Virus record (IMG/VR): IMGVR_UViG_3300014913_000014
Location: 1 to 59,724 of that record
Source: a virus
DNA: 59,724 bases
Direction: 5' to 3' (one strand)
The number at the start of each line of letters is the position of its first letter. Position 1 is the stretch's first letter. This document shows positions 53,375-59,029 of this stretch, one piece after another. Below the pieces are notes generated by a model. The model worked only from the letters and a program-made list of their open reading frames with translations. It had not been told where the DNA came from and searched no databases. The position numbers were made by a program, and so were the translations under genes.

Positions 53375-53933
53375 TTGGTGGCACGATAAGTGCATTGCCT
53401 ATTTGGATATTGAAGCATCTAATCTTGATGCCAATTGGGGCTTCGTTTTAACATGGTGCATCAAATATCGTGGCGAGGATAAAATTGTTAGTGACACCAT
53501 CACACAGAAAGAACTTTATAACGGAATTTTTGATAAACGGATTATAAAAAGCTTGTTAGAAGAACTTAAGAATGTAGATATTGTCGTAACTTATTATGGA
53601 ACTGGATTTGATATTCCATATATAAGGACCAGGGCTACTTTTTGGGGATTAGAAGAAGAATTTCCAGCATTTGGAAAAATGTATCACTGGGACCTTTACT
53701 ATAAGGTTAGACGTGCATTCAAATTGAATAGTAATAGATTGGGCACGGTCACAAAATTTTTTGGTATCGAGGGTAAAACACATTTGGACCCTCAATGGTT
53801 TATGCGTGCAAAATATGGGCATAAGAAAGCTCTGAAAGAGCTTCTATATCATAATGAAGAGGATGTTATAATTCTGGAGAAATTGCACGACTTGTTATGG
53901 AGGCACGCTAAATGGATAAGAAAGAGCATTTAA
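53286..53933 (+). CDS. DnaQ-like 3'-5' exonuclease (RNase H fold)
   Basis: A 215-residue protein. AYLDIEASNLD (D41, E43), VTYYGTGFDIPYI (Exo II Asp) and YHNEEDVIILEKL (Exo III Asp, about residue 197) define a DEDD exonuclease, closest in pattern to YprB-like stand-alone proteins. A strong AGGAGG lies just before the ATG, which decides the start despite the overlap with the preceding gene. Confidence 0.8.
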   Translation: MTEKELRCIHRHTIETHPNCFRKGLIKRDDWWHDKCIAYLDIEASNLDANWGFVLTWCIKYRGEDKIVSDTITQKELYNGIFDKRIIKSLLEELKNVDIVVTYYGTGFDIPYIRTRATFWGLEEEFPAFGKMYHWDLYYKVRRAFKLNSNRLGTVTKFFGIEGKTHLDPQWFMRAKYGHKKALKELLYHNEEDVIILEKLHDLLWRHAKWIRKSI

Positions 53934-54262
53934 CAGACAAAGAATTTGAAAAAATGTTAAAGGAGGGCTATGATTTTGATGATGTAGTAGGACAACGTGT
54001 ATCATTCAGTGTTATTGGTATGCGTGATGTTGATGGCAGATGGAAAGTTGATGCCAAAGCAAACTTTGCTCTATCTGTTGATGGAGTGTCATGGGCAGAT
54101 AAAGATATTCCTGTTTCAACTGTAGATGATGACTATGATTCAGCGCTTGCTACTACTATGTTGGCAATGGCCAATGCAATCAATAGCCCTAGATTTTTAG
54201 CAAGTCTAAGGCGAGAGCTTGATTTACACAGTGCTCTACCAAAGGCAAAGGATATTCAATGA
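53912..54262 (+). CDS. hypothetical protein (116 aa)
   Basis: A 116-residue alpha/beta protein (VVGQRVSFSVIGMRDVDGRW, ALATTMLAMANAINS), overlapping the exonuclease gene by 22 bases and the next gene by ATGA. No family recognised. Confidence 0.6.
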   Translation: MDKKEHLTDKEFEKMLKEGYDFDDVVGQRVSFSVIGMRDVDGRWKVDAKANFALSVDGVSWADKDIPVSTVDDDYDSALATTMLAMANAINSPRFLASLRRELDLHSALPKAKDIQ

Positions 54263-54474
54263 GCAACGAGGAAAAACTTAGCGTTCTTTCTCTAGCGGGC
54301 TCGGATACATATGTGATTAGAAAGAGCAAAAATTCACGTTTTTTCATTACGACACCTGACACTATAATTATAGGAAAGGACGGTTTAGTTTTTCTTGTAA
54401 ACTTTCTAGTAAAACATGGTTTTATCAGTTCGAGAGTGCTAGAGGGAATACTTGAAGAGGCAAATACAGAGTAG
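54259..54474 (+). CDS. hypothetical protein (71 aa)
   Basis: A 71-residue protein with strands around TYVIRKSKNSRFFITTPDTI and a helical end (SSRVLEGILEEANTE). Starts by ATGA overlap. No family recognised. Confidence 0.6.
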   Translation: MSNEEKLSVLSLAGSDTYVIRKSKNSRFFITTPDTIIIGKDGLVFLVNFLVKHGFISSRVLEGILEEANTE

Positions 54475-54483
54475 GAGGTAATT

Positions 54484-54795
54484 ATGCATTGCCCCACACA
54501 TCCAAGATATACTGCAAAACGTATGCCTAAGAGCAATTGTTTTTCTTGTTGGCGACTTTACATAGAGAAAAAGGGTATTAGTGTTTTAGAGCTTTTAGAA
54601 CAGTCAGCAGTAACTGACACCAGAGCCGCATGGCTAAAAGAGCATATTGATAATATTACTTATGCTCCATTAAAATCGGCTGCAGAAGACGAGAAAGAGG
54701 TAGCTGTCGCAACATTTATTACACCAGCAAAATTTGTTGAAGAGAAAGACCTTGAAGATGATGATACAAAACCAGTTAGAGGAGTTAGAATATGA
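54484..54795 (+). CDS. hypothetical Cys/His-containing protein (103 aa)
   Basis: A 103-residue protein. The N-terminus CPTHPRY...NCFSCWRLY holds a CH...CxxC arrangement that could bind zinc, and the C-terminus is acidic. GGAGG precedes the ATG. ATGA overlap with the kinase gene suggests coupling to nucleotide metabolism. Confidence 0.6.
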   Translation: MHCPTHPRYTAKRMPKSNCFSCWRLYIEKKGISVLELLEQSAVTDTRAAWLKEHIDNITYAPLKSAAEDEKEVAVATFITPAKFVEEKDLEDDDTKPVRGVRI

Positions 54796-55340
54796 TAATC
54801 CTCATTGGTGGTCGTGCCGGTGAAGGTAAATCTACTTTTGCTGCGTTTTGTGGTGATTATCTATTGAAAGACCTTGATATAAGTTCTGTTGTAGTTCCAT
54901 TTGCGGCAAAAGTGAAAGACACTGCTTTTGAAATGGGCTGGGACGGTAATAAAGATGAAAAAGGCCGAAAACTTCTGCAGGAAATTGGACGAATCGGACG
55001 AGAATATGACATTGATCTTTGGGCTAATCATGCTATTGAGTATATAAAAGATTGCGATGCCCAAGGCTTTGAATATTACTTTATTGACGATTGGAGATTT
55101 CCCAATGAAGCAAAAGCCGTAAAAGATCATTTTCATCCAGTAGTGCTAGTTAGAATGCGAAGACCAGAAGAATACCACACTCTTTTTGGCACGGCTATGT
55201 ATAATGATGTAAGTGAAGCATCTTTACCAGATGAAGATAGTTACTATGATTACGTAATCAATAATAACAAAAGTTTAGACGACTTGAAAGCTAAAGCTAA
55301 AGAGTTCGTTGACGAAATTCTCAAAAAAAGGAGAGTATAA
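54792..55340 (+). CDS. deoxynucleoside monophosphate kinase
   Basis: A 182-residue P-loop kinase like T4 gp1. ILIGGRAGEGKST (residues 3-15) is Walker A; FIDDWRFPNEAKAV (about 98-111) is the dNMP kinase motif that binds the base and phosphate; MRRPEE holds lid arginines. It would make dNDPs for the phage polymerase, alongside the deaminase at 2063. Confidence 0.85.
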   Translation: MIILIGGRAGEGKSTFAAFCGDYLLKDLDISSVVVPFAAKVKDTAFEMGWDGNKDEKGRKLLQEIGRIGREYDIDLWANHAIEYIKDCDAQGFEYYFIDDWRFPNEAKAVKDHFHPVVLVRMRRPEEYHTLFGTAMYNDVSEASLPDEDSYYDYVINNNKSLDDLKAKAKEFVDEILKKRRV

Positions 55341-55654
55341 TGTTAACAATTACAGTTGAACAAATTTTTACATTTGCAGTAGCAGGTACACTGTGGTCAC
55401 TAGTTCTTGAGTATTTTCCAGCATTAAATAGCTGGTATAATGCTCTGAGTGACCGCGTTCAGCAACTAGTCATTCTTGGTTCAGGTTTAGTGGTAGTGCT
55501 TGGTGCCTTTGGTTTCAATTGTTTGCAATTGTTTTTTGATCTTCCATGGGCTTGCACCTGGCTTGGCCTAAAAAATGCAGCAGTTGCATACTTGACCTTT
55601 GTATTTGCAACACAGGGTACATATCTAGTTACTCCAAAGGCATCTGATGAATAA
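55340..55654 (+). CDS. holin-like multi-TM protein (104 aa)
   Basis: A 104-residue protein with three hydrophobic segments: residues about 7-26, 41-62 and 72-94, short loops between and a charged C-terminal tail (TPKASDE). Size and topology fit a class I holin, and the LVILGSGLVVVLGAFG segment resembles annotated phage holins. It is far from the endolysin, so the role is tentative; the 124-aa protein at 3019 is the other candidate. TAATG overlap with the kinase gene. Confidence 0.6.
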   Translation: MLTITVEQIFTFAVAGTLWSLVLEYFPALNSWYNALSDRVQQLVILGSGLVVVLGAFGFNCLQLFFDLPWACTWLGLKNAAVAYLTFVFATQGTYLVTPKASDE

Positions 55655-55925
55655 AGATGAAATCAAATACCATGATGTATTAGATGCTGGTTTGATTTCA
55701 TTCTGTAAAAACAATTTATCACCAAATGCACTGGTCATTTTGGGCGTATTCATTGATAGTGATGGTACTGTGAAAGTAGATACTGAGCAATATGCTTATT
55801 TGGTGCAACTATATTTGGAAATTGGCGCCCGTACTGGGGGCGAATTTAATGGTGTGCTAGATTTTGATCTGGGCGATGGCCCTTCGGCCATTCGACCTGG
55901 GGCTGAAACTGACACGTTGCTGTAG
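55647..55925 (+). CDS. hypothetical protein (92 aa)
   Basis: A 92-residue acidic protein (VLDAGLISFCKNNLSPNALV, VDTEQYAYLVQLYLEIGART), the last gene of the rightward block, overlapping the holin-like gene by 8 bases and followed by a terminator. No family recognised. Confidence 0.6.
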   Translation: MNKDEIKYHDVLDAGLISFCKNNLSPNALVILGVFIDSDGTVKVDTEQYAYLVQLYLEIGARTGGEFNGVLDFDLGDGPSAIRPGAETDTLL

Positions 55926-55950
55926 ATTTTTGATATAATTAATAAACCAA

Positions 55951-55976
55951 GTGGGGGAGGGTGACTCCTCCCCCAC
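55951..55976 (+). terminator. terminator at the end of the replication block
   Basis: GTGGGGGAGG (55951-55960) pairs perfectly with CCTCCCCCAC (55967-55976) round GTGACT. No T run follows, so it may be a partial or factor-assisted terminator. It separates the replication block from the tRNA region promoter at 55997. Confidence 0.65.
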
Positions 55977-55996
55977 ACAATCTCATCAAATAGCGC

Positions 55997-56025
55997 TTGA
56001 CAAAAAAGCCGTTTTATGCTATAAT
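55997..56025 (+). promoter_or_regulatory. consensus promoter of the tRNA array
   Basis: TTGACA (55997-56002), 17 bp, TATAAT (56020-56025), TG one base before the -10, about 20 bases before the first tRNA. TGACA (55998-56002) is repeated inverted as TGTCA (56028-56032) in the same 37-bp geometry as the promoters at 184 and 2891. Confidence 0.92.
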
Positions 56026-56045
56026 ACTGTCACTTGGAGCTATAT

Positions 56046-56118
56046 TGTCGAGTAACTCAACTGGTAGAGTGGCTCCCTGTTAAGGAGATGGTTGGGGGTT
56101 CGAGTCCCTCCTCGACAG
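56046..56118 (+). tRNA. tRNA-Asn (GTT)
   Basis: Acceptor TGTCGAG/CTCGACA, anticodon loop CTGTTAA, T loop TTCGAGT, discriminator G. 73 nt. Followed by CCT, so CCA must be added after transcription. Confidence 0.95.
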
Positions 56119-56159
56119 CCTGAAGATATGCACATTAACAATTGTACTATAATATATGC

Positions 56160-56231
56160 GGGGGATTAGGTTAGTGGCTAAACCAGCAGTCTCCAAAACT
56201 GCCACCGGAGGTTCGAGTCCTTCATCCCCTG
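56160..56231 (+). tRNA. tRNA-Trp (CCA)
   Basis: Acceptor GGGGGAT/ATCCCCT, D stem GGTT/AACC, anticodon stem GCAGT/ACTGC with loop CTCCAAA, discriminator G. The anticodon is the standard CCA, not a suppressor. Confidence 0.95.
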
Positions 56232-56235
56232 CCTA

Positions 56236-56333
56236 TGCCCTGTACCCCTTACGTTGGTTTACACCGTAGTAAATCAAAGACGCTGTTTGAACAGGCAGGG
56301 CTGGGAGTGTCAAAAGGGGTTGAATGGCACTCC
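56236..56333 (+). ncRNA. structured spacer RNA between tRNA-Trp and tRNA-Gln
   Basis: GCCCTG (56237-56242) closes with CAGGGC (56296-56301) around two hairpins, GGTTTAC/GTAAATC (56256-56262, 56269-56275) and CTGTT/AACAG (56283-56294); a third hairpin GGAGTG/CACTCC follows (56304-56333). An open frame also begins at 56235 but runs on through two tRNAs and has no ribosome site, so RNA is the better reading. Function unknown. Confidence 0.45.
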
Positions 56334-56337
56334 GTGC

Positions 56338-56408
56338 TGCAGAGTCGTCTAGTGGTAGGACAGCGGACTCTGAATCCGCTTACGGAGGTTCGAATCCTTC
56401 CTCTGCAA
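56338..56408 (+). tRNA. tRNA-Gln (CTG)
   Basis: Acceptor TGCAGAG/CTCTGCA, anticodon stem GCGGA/TCCGC with loop CTCTGAA, T loop TTCGAAT, discriminator A. Confidence 0.95.
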
Positions 56409-56413
56409 CCTGA

Positions 56414-56484
56414 AGCTAGGTCGTCTAATGGTAGGACACGGGCCTTTGAAGCCCACGATGGCGGTTCGAATCCTCCCCTAGCTG
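56414..56484 (+). tRNA. tRNA-Gln (TTG)
   Basis: Acceptor AGCTAGG/CCTAGCT, anticodon loop CTTTGAA, discriminator G. One mismatch in the T stem and one at the base of the anticodon stem. With the CTG species it covers both Gln codons. Confidence 0.9.
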
Positions 56485-56497
56485 CCTAGGAGGTGCT

Positions 56498-56674
56498 ATG
56501 TCAATACCAACATTGACTCTTTTATCTACAATTTTAGCCATCGTTGATGATGAACAAGAAGAAATAGATCATGTCTATTATTATGATGATAAAGACGGCC
56601 CAATCAGCGAATCGGATAAAATGGATGAAGAGCTAGAAGATATCGAATATCGAACAAAATTTGATAGGAGGTAG
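56498..56674 (+). CDS. small acidic protein inside the tRNA array (58 aa)
   Basis: A 58-residue protein with a perfect ribosome site (TAGGAGGTG) before its ATG. The first 16 residues are hydrophobic (SIPTLTLLSTILAIV) and the rest very acidic (DDEQEEIDHVYYYDDKDG). Its last 10 bases, including the stop TAG, form the start of the following tRNA-His gene, so translation and tRNA processing compete for the same RNA. Function unknown. Confidence 0.7.
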   Translation: MSIPTLTLLSTILAIVDDEQEEIDHVYYYDDKDGPISESDKMDEELEDIEYRTKFDRR

Positions 56675-56736
56675 GTTATGCGGTAAACCGTCGGGTTGTG
56701 GCCCCGATAAAGAGGGTTCGAATCCCTTCCTCCTGA
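56665..56736 (+). tRNA. tRNA-His (GTG)
   Basis: Acceptor TAGGAGG/CCTCCTG (first pair T-G), D stem GGTT/AACC, anticodon stem TCGGG/CCCGA, loop TTGTGGC, discriminator A. The G(-1):C73 pair of bacterial tRNA-His is not encoded (base -1 is A, base 73 is A), which is odd. The 5' end overlaps the stop of the 58-aa gene. Confidence 0.85.
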
Positions 56737-56740
56737 CCTT

Positions 56741-56816
56741 GGTCTTGTGGTGTAGTTTGGTCTAACATGCTTCCCTGTCAAGGAAGAGATCGAGGGTTCA
56801 AATCCCTTCAAGACCG
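56741..56816 (+). tRNA. tRNA-Asp (GTC)
   Basis: Acceptor GGTCTTG/CAAGACC, anticodon stem CTTCC/GGAAG with loop CTGTCAA, T loop TTCAAAT, discriminator G. Confidence 0.95.
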
Positions 56817-56821
56817 CCTTT

Positions 56822-56903
56822 GCCGATATGGTGAAATTGGTAGACACAGTTGCCTCAAGAGCAATCGCCGAAAGGCATGTAGGTTCGAATCCTACTATCG
56901 GCA
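56822..56903 (+). tRNA. tRNA-Leu (CAA)
   Basis: Acceptor GCCGATA/TATCGGC, anticodon loop CTCAAGA, long variable arm (class II), T stem GTAGG/CCTAC, discriminator A. Confidence 0.95.
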
Positions 56904-56908
56904 CTTAT

Positions 56909-56994
56909 GGAGACATGGCCGAACAGGATAAGGCGCTAGTCTTGAAAACTAGTGAGGCCGTCAGGCTGTGCAGGTTCGAGTCCTGCTGTCTCCG
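56909..56994 (+). tRNA. tRNA-Ser (TGA)
   Basis: Acceptor GGAGACA/TGTCTCC, anticodon stem CTAGT/ACTAG with loop CTTGAAA, long variable arm, discriminator G. Confidence 0.95.
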
Positions 56995-56997
56995 CCT

Positions 56998-57135
56998 ATG
57001 GTGATACCTTTTATTGGCTTTGATTTATTATTGCATGCGCCCTTTGGATATGACCGTATACCATTTGCAGGGCATGTATGGGGGATTTGTTTCCATCCTC
57101 CACTTGATTTTCATGTACTTATATGGATAAGTTAG
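56998..57135 (+). CDS. possible small hydrophobic protein (45 aa)
   Basis: An open frame of 45 residues from ATG to TAG fills the space between tRNA-Ser and tRNA-Cys; its last base is the first base of tRNA-Cys. The protein is hydrophobic and rich in His, Phe and Pro (MVIPFIGFDLLLHAPFGYD). There is no ribosome site, the upstream bases being tRNA-Ser, so translation is doubtful. Confidence 0.3.
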   Translation: MVIPFIGFDLLLHAPFGYDRIPFAGHVWGICFHPPLDFHVLIWIS

Positions 57136-57206
57136 GTCAGAAACCCAATCGGCTAGGGAAGCGTCTGCAAAACGTTTTTTGGTGGGTTCGATTCCCACTC
57201 TGACCT
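57135..57206 (+). tRNA. tRNA-Cys (GCA)
   Basis: Acceptor GGTCAGA/TCTGACC, anticodon loop CTGCAAA, T stem GTGGG/CCCAC, discriminator T, as expected for Cys. Position 8 is A rather than T and the D stem is short (CCC/GGG). Confidence 0.88.
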
Positions 57207-57210
57207 CCTT

Positions 57211-57503
57211 GTGACGGCTTGAGCCCACGCTGTACAATTGTGCAGAGGAAACTCAGGACTACTCCGCTTAAGGTGGGAGGACTATCAGTAGGCAGGGGCC
57301 ACGGTGAACATAAGAAACCACCCCCGAAATTTAGTCCGATTTACCACCGAGGTAGCAATCCTAAATTGCCTAGTGGGTGAGCGGCACTATGATGGCGTGG
57401 TTGGAGCAGTAACTCATAAAGAGTTACCACCGCAAGGTGAGATAGATGTGGGCAGGTTTCTAACATTAGAAATCTAACAGAATTCTGGTTACGGAGCCGT
57501 CAC
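57211..57503 (+). ncRNA. rnpB: RNase P RNA (phage-encoded), 293 nt
   Basis: The catalytic RNA that cuts tRNA 5' leaders. Visible: P1 GTGACGGCT/AGCCGTCAC (57211-57219, 57495-57503); P2 GCCCAC/GTGGGC (57223-57228, 57448-57453); P3 CTGTAC/GTGCAG; region I AGAGGAAAC; P4 formed by 57250-57258 and 57483-57490 with one bulged T (57253), the place of the universally conserved bulged U; region V AGATAGATG before P2' and ACAGAA before P4'. GCCAC (57299-57303) recalls region II, and CACC-GCAA-GGTG is a GNRA-capped P18-like hairpin. At 293 nt it is compact versus 350-400 nt in bacteria. It lies 4 nt after tRNA-Cys. Confidence 0.88.
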
Positions 57504-57713
57504 ATGCATAAACTTAATTATCGTAAGACGTGGAAAGAATTTGGCAAGAGAATCCGAATAATTAATGGTTATCCCGCTTGTAGATGGCCCAGAAGAGGTT
57601 GTGGTCGATATTGGAAACGGCAATTGAGCAAGGCTCGTCGCAGAGCGTGGAAAGACCCACATCAAAGAGGTCTTCTACGTTGGGAACGTGAATGCAATTG
57701 GAAAAATTGGTGA
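57504..57713 (+). CDS. very basic Trp-rich protein next to RNase P RNA (69 aa)
   Basis: A 69-residue protein with 22 Arg/Lys and 7 Trp (e.g. RWPRRGCGRYWKRQLSKARR), strongly suggesting RNA binding. Its ATG directly follows the last base of the RNase P RNA, and the best ribosome site, GGAG (57493-57496), lies within the 3' strand of P4-P1, so folding of that RNA would hide it. It does not match the RnpA fold signature closely, but a protein partner of the RNA is a natural guess. It could be unrelated. Confidence 0.6.
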   Translation: MHKLNYRKTWKEFGKRIRIINGYPACRWPRRGCGRYWKRQLSKARRRAWKDPHQRGLLRWERECNWKNW

Positions 57714-57717
57714 AAAG

Positions 57718-57948
57718 ATGACAGATATATCACTTACTGGCGGAGTCAAATTAGTAGAAAAGGCTCCAGAAAATTTAGAAATTGGAGAGGGTACATTTCC
57801 AGCCCATGGTGGAAAATTTAGAGGAGTAAGTGTCGGAAGAAACGACTATGGTTACTTCGTCTTTACTCATAGAACTAATTCCAAAGAGTACAACTCTCCA
57901 GCAGATATACCTGACGAAACTATTACATTTGTCAGAAGTACAGGATAA
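57718..57948 (+). CDS. hypothetical protein (76 aa)
   Basis: A 76-residue beta-rich protein (MTDISLTGGVKLVEKAPENL, GVSVGRNDYGYFVFTHRTNS). ATG 57718 is chosen because GGTGA lies before it and it starts 4 bases after the basic protein; an in-frame ATG at 57688 would overlap that gene. No family recognised. Confidence 0.6.
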   Translation: MTDISLTGGVKLVEKAPENLEIGEGTFPAHGGKFRGVSVGRNDYGYFVFTHRTNSKEYNSPADIPDETITFVRSTG

Positions 57949-57963
57949 TAAATTATAGCATTG

Positions 57964-58052
57964 TGGAATGTTGGCTGAGTGGCTGAAAGCGCCTCCCTGC
58001 TAAGGAGGTAGACGGTAGTACTGTCTCGAAGGTTCGAATCCTTCACATTCCG
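57964..58052 (+). tRNA. tRNA-Ser (GCT)
   Basis: Acceptor GGAATGT/ACATTCC, anticodon stem CCTCC/GGAGG with loop CTGCTAA, long variable arm, discriminator G. CCA is encoded (58053-58055) and the next tRNA starts at once. Confidence 0.95.
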
Positions 58053-58055
58053 CCA

Positions 58056-58130
58056 GCCGATGTAGCTTTAATTGGATAGAGCGACCGCCTTGTAAGCGGA
58101 GGGTTGTGGGTTCGAGTCCCACCTTCGGCT
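58056..58130 (+). tRNA. tRNA-Thr (TGT)
   Basis: Acceptor GCCGATG/CTTCGGC (one T-T mismatch), anticodon loop CTTGTAA, T stem GTGGG/CCCAC, discriminator T. Followed by CCA (58131-58133). Confidence 0.9.
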
Positions 58131-58141
58131 CCAAAAAGTAC

Positions 58142-58170
58142 TTGACAAATCATAGATTTTCTGCTATAAT
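58142..58170 (+). promoter_or_regulatory. second consensus promoter within the tRNA array
   Basis: TTGACA (58142-58147), 17 bp, TATAAT (58165-58170). It drives the distal tRNAs from tRNA-Arg(ACG) onward. GCACATTAACAAT shortly after it is also found after the first tRNA (about 56129). Confidence 0.9.
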
Positions 58171-58201
58171 ATGACAGCACATTAACAATAGAGGGCTTTT
58201 A

Positions 58202-58273
58202 GCACCTGTAGGCTAATGGATAAACCGCTTGGCTACGGACCAAGAGTTGGAGGTTCGAATCCTCTTAGGTGCT
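58202..58273 (+). tRNA. tRNA-Arg (ACG)
   Basis: Acceptor GCACCTG/TAGGTGC, anticodon stem CTTGG/CCAAG with loop CTACGGA, discriminator T. A34 needs host TadA to become inosine. Confidence 0.92.
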
Positions 58274-58278
58274 CCTTT

Positions 58279-58366
58279 GGACGTATGGCTGAGTCTGGTT
58301 GAAAGCACCGGTCTGTAGAACCGGCGAGGTTTGTCCTCCACGGTGGTTCAAATCCATCTGCGTCCA
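58279..58366 (+). tRNA. tRNA-Tyr (GTA)
   Basis: Acceptor GGACGTA/TGCGTCC, anticodon stem CCGGT/ACCGG with loop CTGTAGA, long variable arm as in bacterial tRNA-Tyr, discriminator A. Confidence 0.95.
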
Positions 58367-58370
58367 CAAT

Positions 58371-58453
58371 GCCGGTGTGGTGAAACTTGGTAGCCACGCA
58401 CGCCTTAGAAGCGTGTGCCTTCGGGCGTAGAGGTTCGAATCCTCTCATCGGCA
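58371..58453 (+). tRNA. tRNA-Leu (TAG)
   Basis: Acceptor GCCGGTG/CATCGGC, anticodon stem CACGC/GCGTG with loop CTTAGAA, long variable arm, discriminator A. The first structured repeat RNA starts 3 nt after it. Confidence 0.95.
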
Positions 58454-58456
58454 CTT

Positions 58457-58532
58457 GGGGCTGGATATAGCGATTACATAGCAAACAACTATACTTTGTT
58501 TATACGTTTTATATCGCTATAGTTTTTGCCTC
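58457..58532 (+). ncRNA. tRNA-linked structured RNA repeat, copy 1
   Basis: P1 GGGGC/GCCTC (58457-58461, 58528-58532), conserved TGGAT, P2 ATAGCGAT/ATCGCTAT (58467-58474, 58513-58520), conserved TACATAGC, a variable apical hairpin (AAACAA/TTGTTT) and AGTTTTT before P1'. It lies 3 nt after tRNA-Leu(TAG) and 8 nt before tRNA-Phe. Copies 2 and 3 share the conserved bases and change the paired bases together. Confidence 0.75.
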
Positions 58533-58540
58533 TTTGATTT

Positions 58541-58613
58541 GTGCCTGTAGCTCAGTCGGTAGAGCATCTGTCTGAAGAACAGAGGGTCATGGGTTCAACT
58601 CCCATTGGGCACA
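58541..58613 (+). tRNA. tRNA-Phe (GAA)
   Basis: Acceptor GTGCCTG/TGGGCAC, anticodon stem TCTGT/ACAGA with loop CTGAAGA, T stem ATGGG/CCCAT, discriminator A. Confidence 0.95.
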
Positions 58614-58616
58614 CTG

Positions 58617-58684
58617 AGGGCTGGATGTGATGATTACATAGCCAAAGGTTATCACACAATCTATATCATTGCAGCTTTTGCCCT
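58617..58684 (+). ncRNA. tRNA-linked structured RNA repeat, copy 2
   Basis: P1 AGGGC/GCCCT (58617-58621, 58680-58684), TGGAT, P2 GTGATGAT/ATCATTGC (58627-58634, 58665-58672), TACATAGC, apical ATAGCC/GGTTAT hairpin, AGCTTTT before P1'. Placed 3 nt after tRNA-Phe and 8 nt before tRNA-Ala, as copy 1 is placed between its tRNAs. Confidence 0.75.
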
Positions 58685-58692
58685 GATATATT

Positions 58693-58765
58693 GGGGCTAT
58701 GATAGTAATGGGGAACTATCCTCGTTTGCACCGAGGCATTCTGGGTTCGAATCCCAGTAGCTCCA
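58693..58765 (+). tRNA. tRNA-Ala (TGC)
   Basis: Acceptor GGGGCTA/TAGCTCC, D stem ATAG/CTAT, anticodon stem CCTCG/CGAGG with loop TTTGCAC, discriminator A. G3-T70 is the identity wobble pair of tRNA-Ala. Confidence 0.93.
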
Positions 58766-58767
58766 CA

Positions 58768-58891
58768 AGGACCAGCCGTAATTTATAGGATTATGGGCTG
58801 GGACCTGCCGTGGTTTTGACGATTGTACCATAAACAAGCGTCCTCTGGTCCCCTTAACGGGAACTCGAACCCGCATGGCAGTTTCTGGTCC
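58768..58891 (+). ncRNA. structured spacer RNA between tRNA-Ala and tRNA-Pro
   Basis: CCAGCC/GGCTGG (58772-58777, 58796-58801) is a first hairpin. CTGCCGTG/CATGGCAG (58805-58812, 58874-58881) closes a larger domain, with GGACC/GGTCC possibly extending it. Inside, GACG-A-TTGT/ACAA-G-CGTC (58818-58842) makes a long hairpin with the 7-nt loop ACCATAA, and CCC/GGG (58850-58861) a short one. No coding frame fits. It resembles none of the three repeats. Role unknown. Confidence 0.5.
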
Positions 58892-58921
58892 ATGCCTGCC
58901 TTATCAAAAATGGGCCACATT

Positions 58922-58994
58922 CGGGGTGTGGTCGAGTGGTTAAGGCGCGCGGTTTGGGGCCGCGAAATCGCTGGTTCGAATCCAGCCATCCCGA
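58922..58994 (+). tRNA. tRNA-Pro (TGG)
   Basis: Acceptor CGGGGTG/CATCCCG (C1-G72 as in tRNA-Pro), anticodon stem CGCGG/CCGCG with loop TTTGGGG, T stem GCTGG/CCAGC, discriminator A. Confidence 0.95.
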
Positions 58995-59029
58995 CCTTGA
59001 TTTCTAATTAAGCCCTTTAACATTTATAT

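Noticed and set aside
56235-56489. Open frame of 84 codons on the plus strand
   Set aside because: It covers two tRNA-Gln genes and has no ribosome site; stems suggest RNA instead.
56581-56904. Minus-strand frame of 107 codons, like several others at 58233-58484 and 58783-59257
   Set aside because: These are antisense to tRNA genes; the repeated PxxGFEPxx words are the reverse of T-arm sequence, a known source of false ORFs.
58848-58882. Possible minus-strand tRNA from GGGTTCGAGTTCCC
   Set aside because: The T stem does not form with a 7-nt loop and no acceptor or anticodon arm follows; kept only as a note in the spacer RNA.
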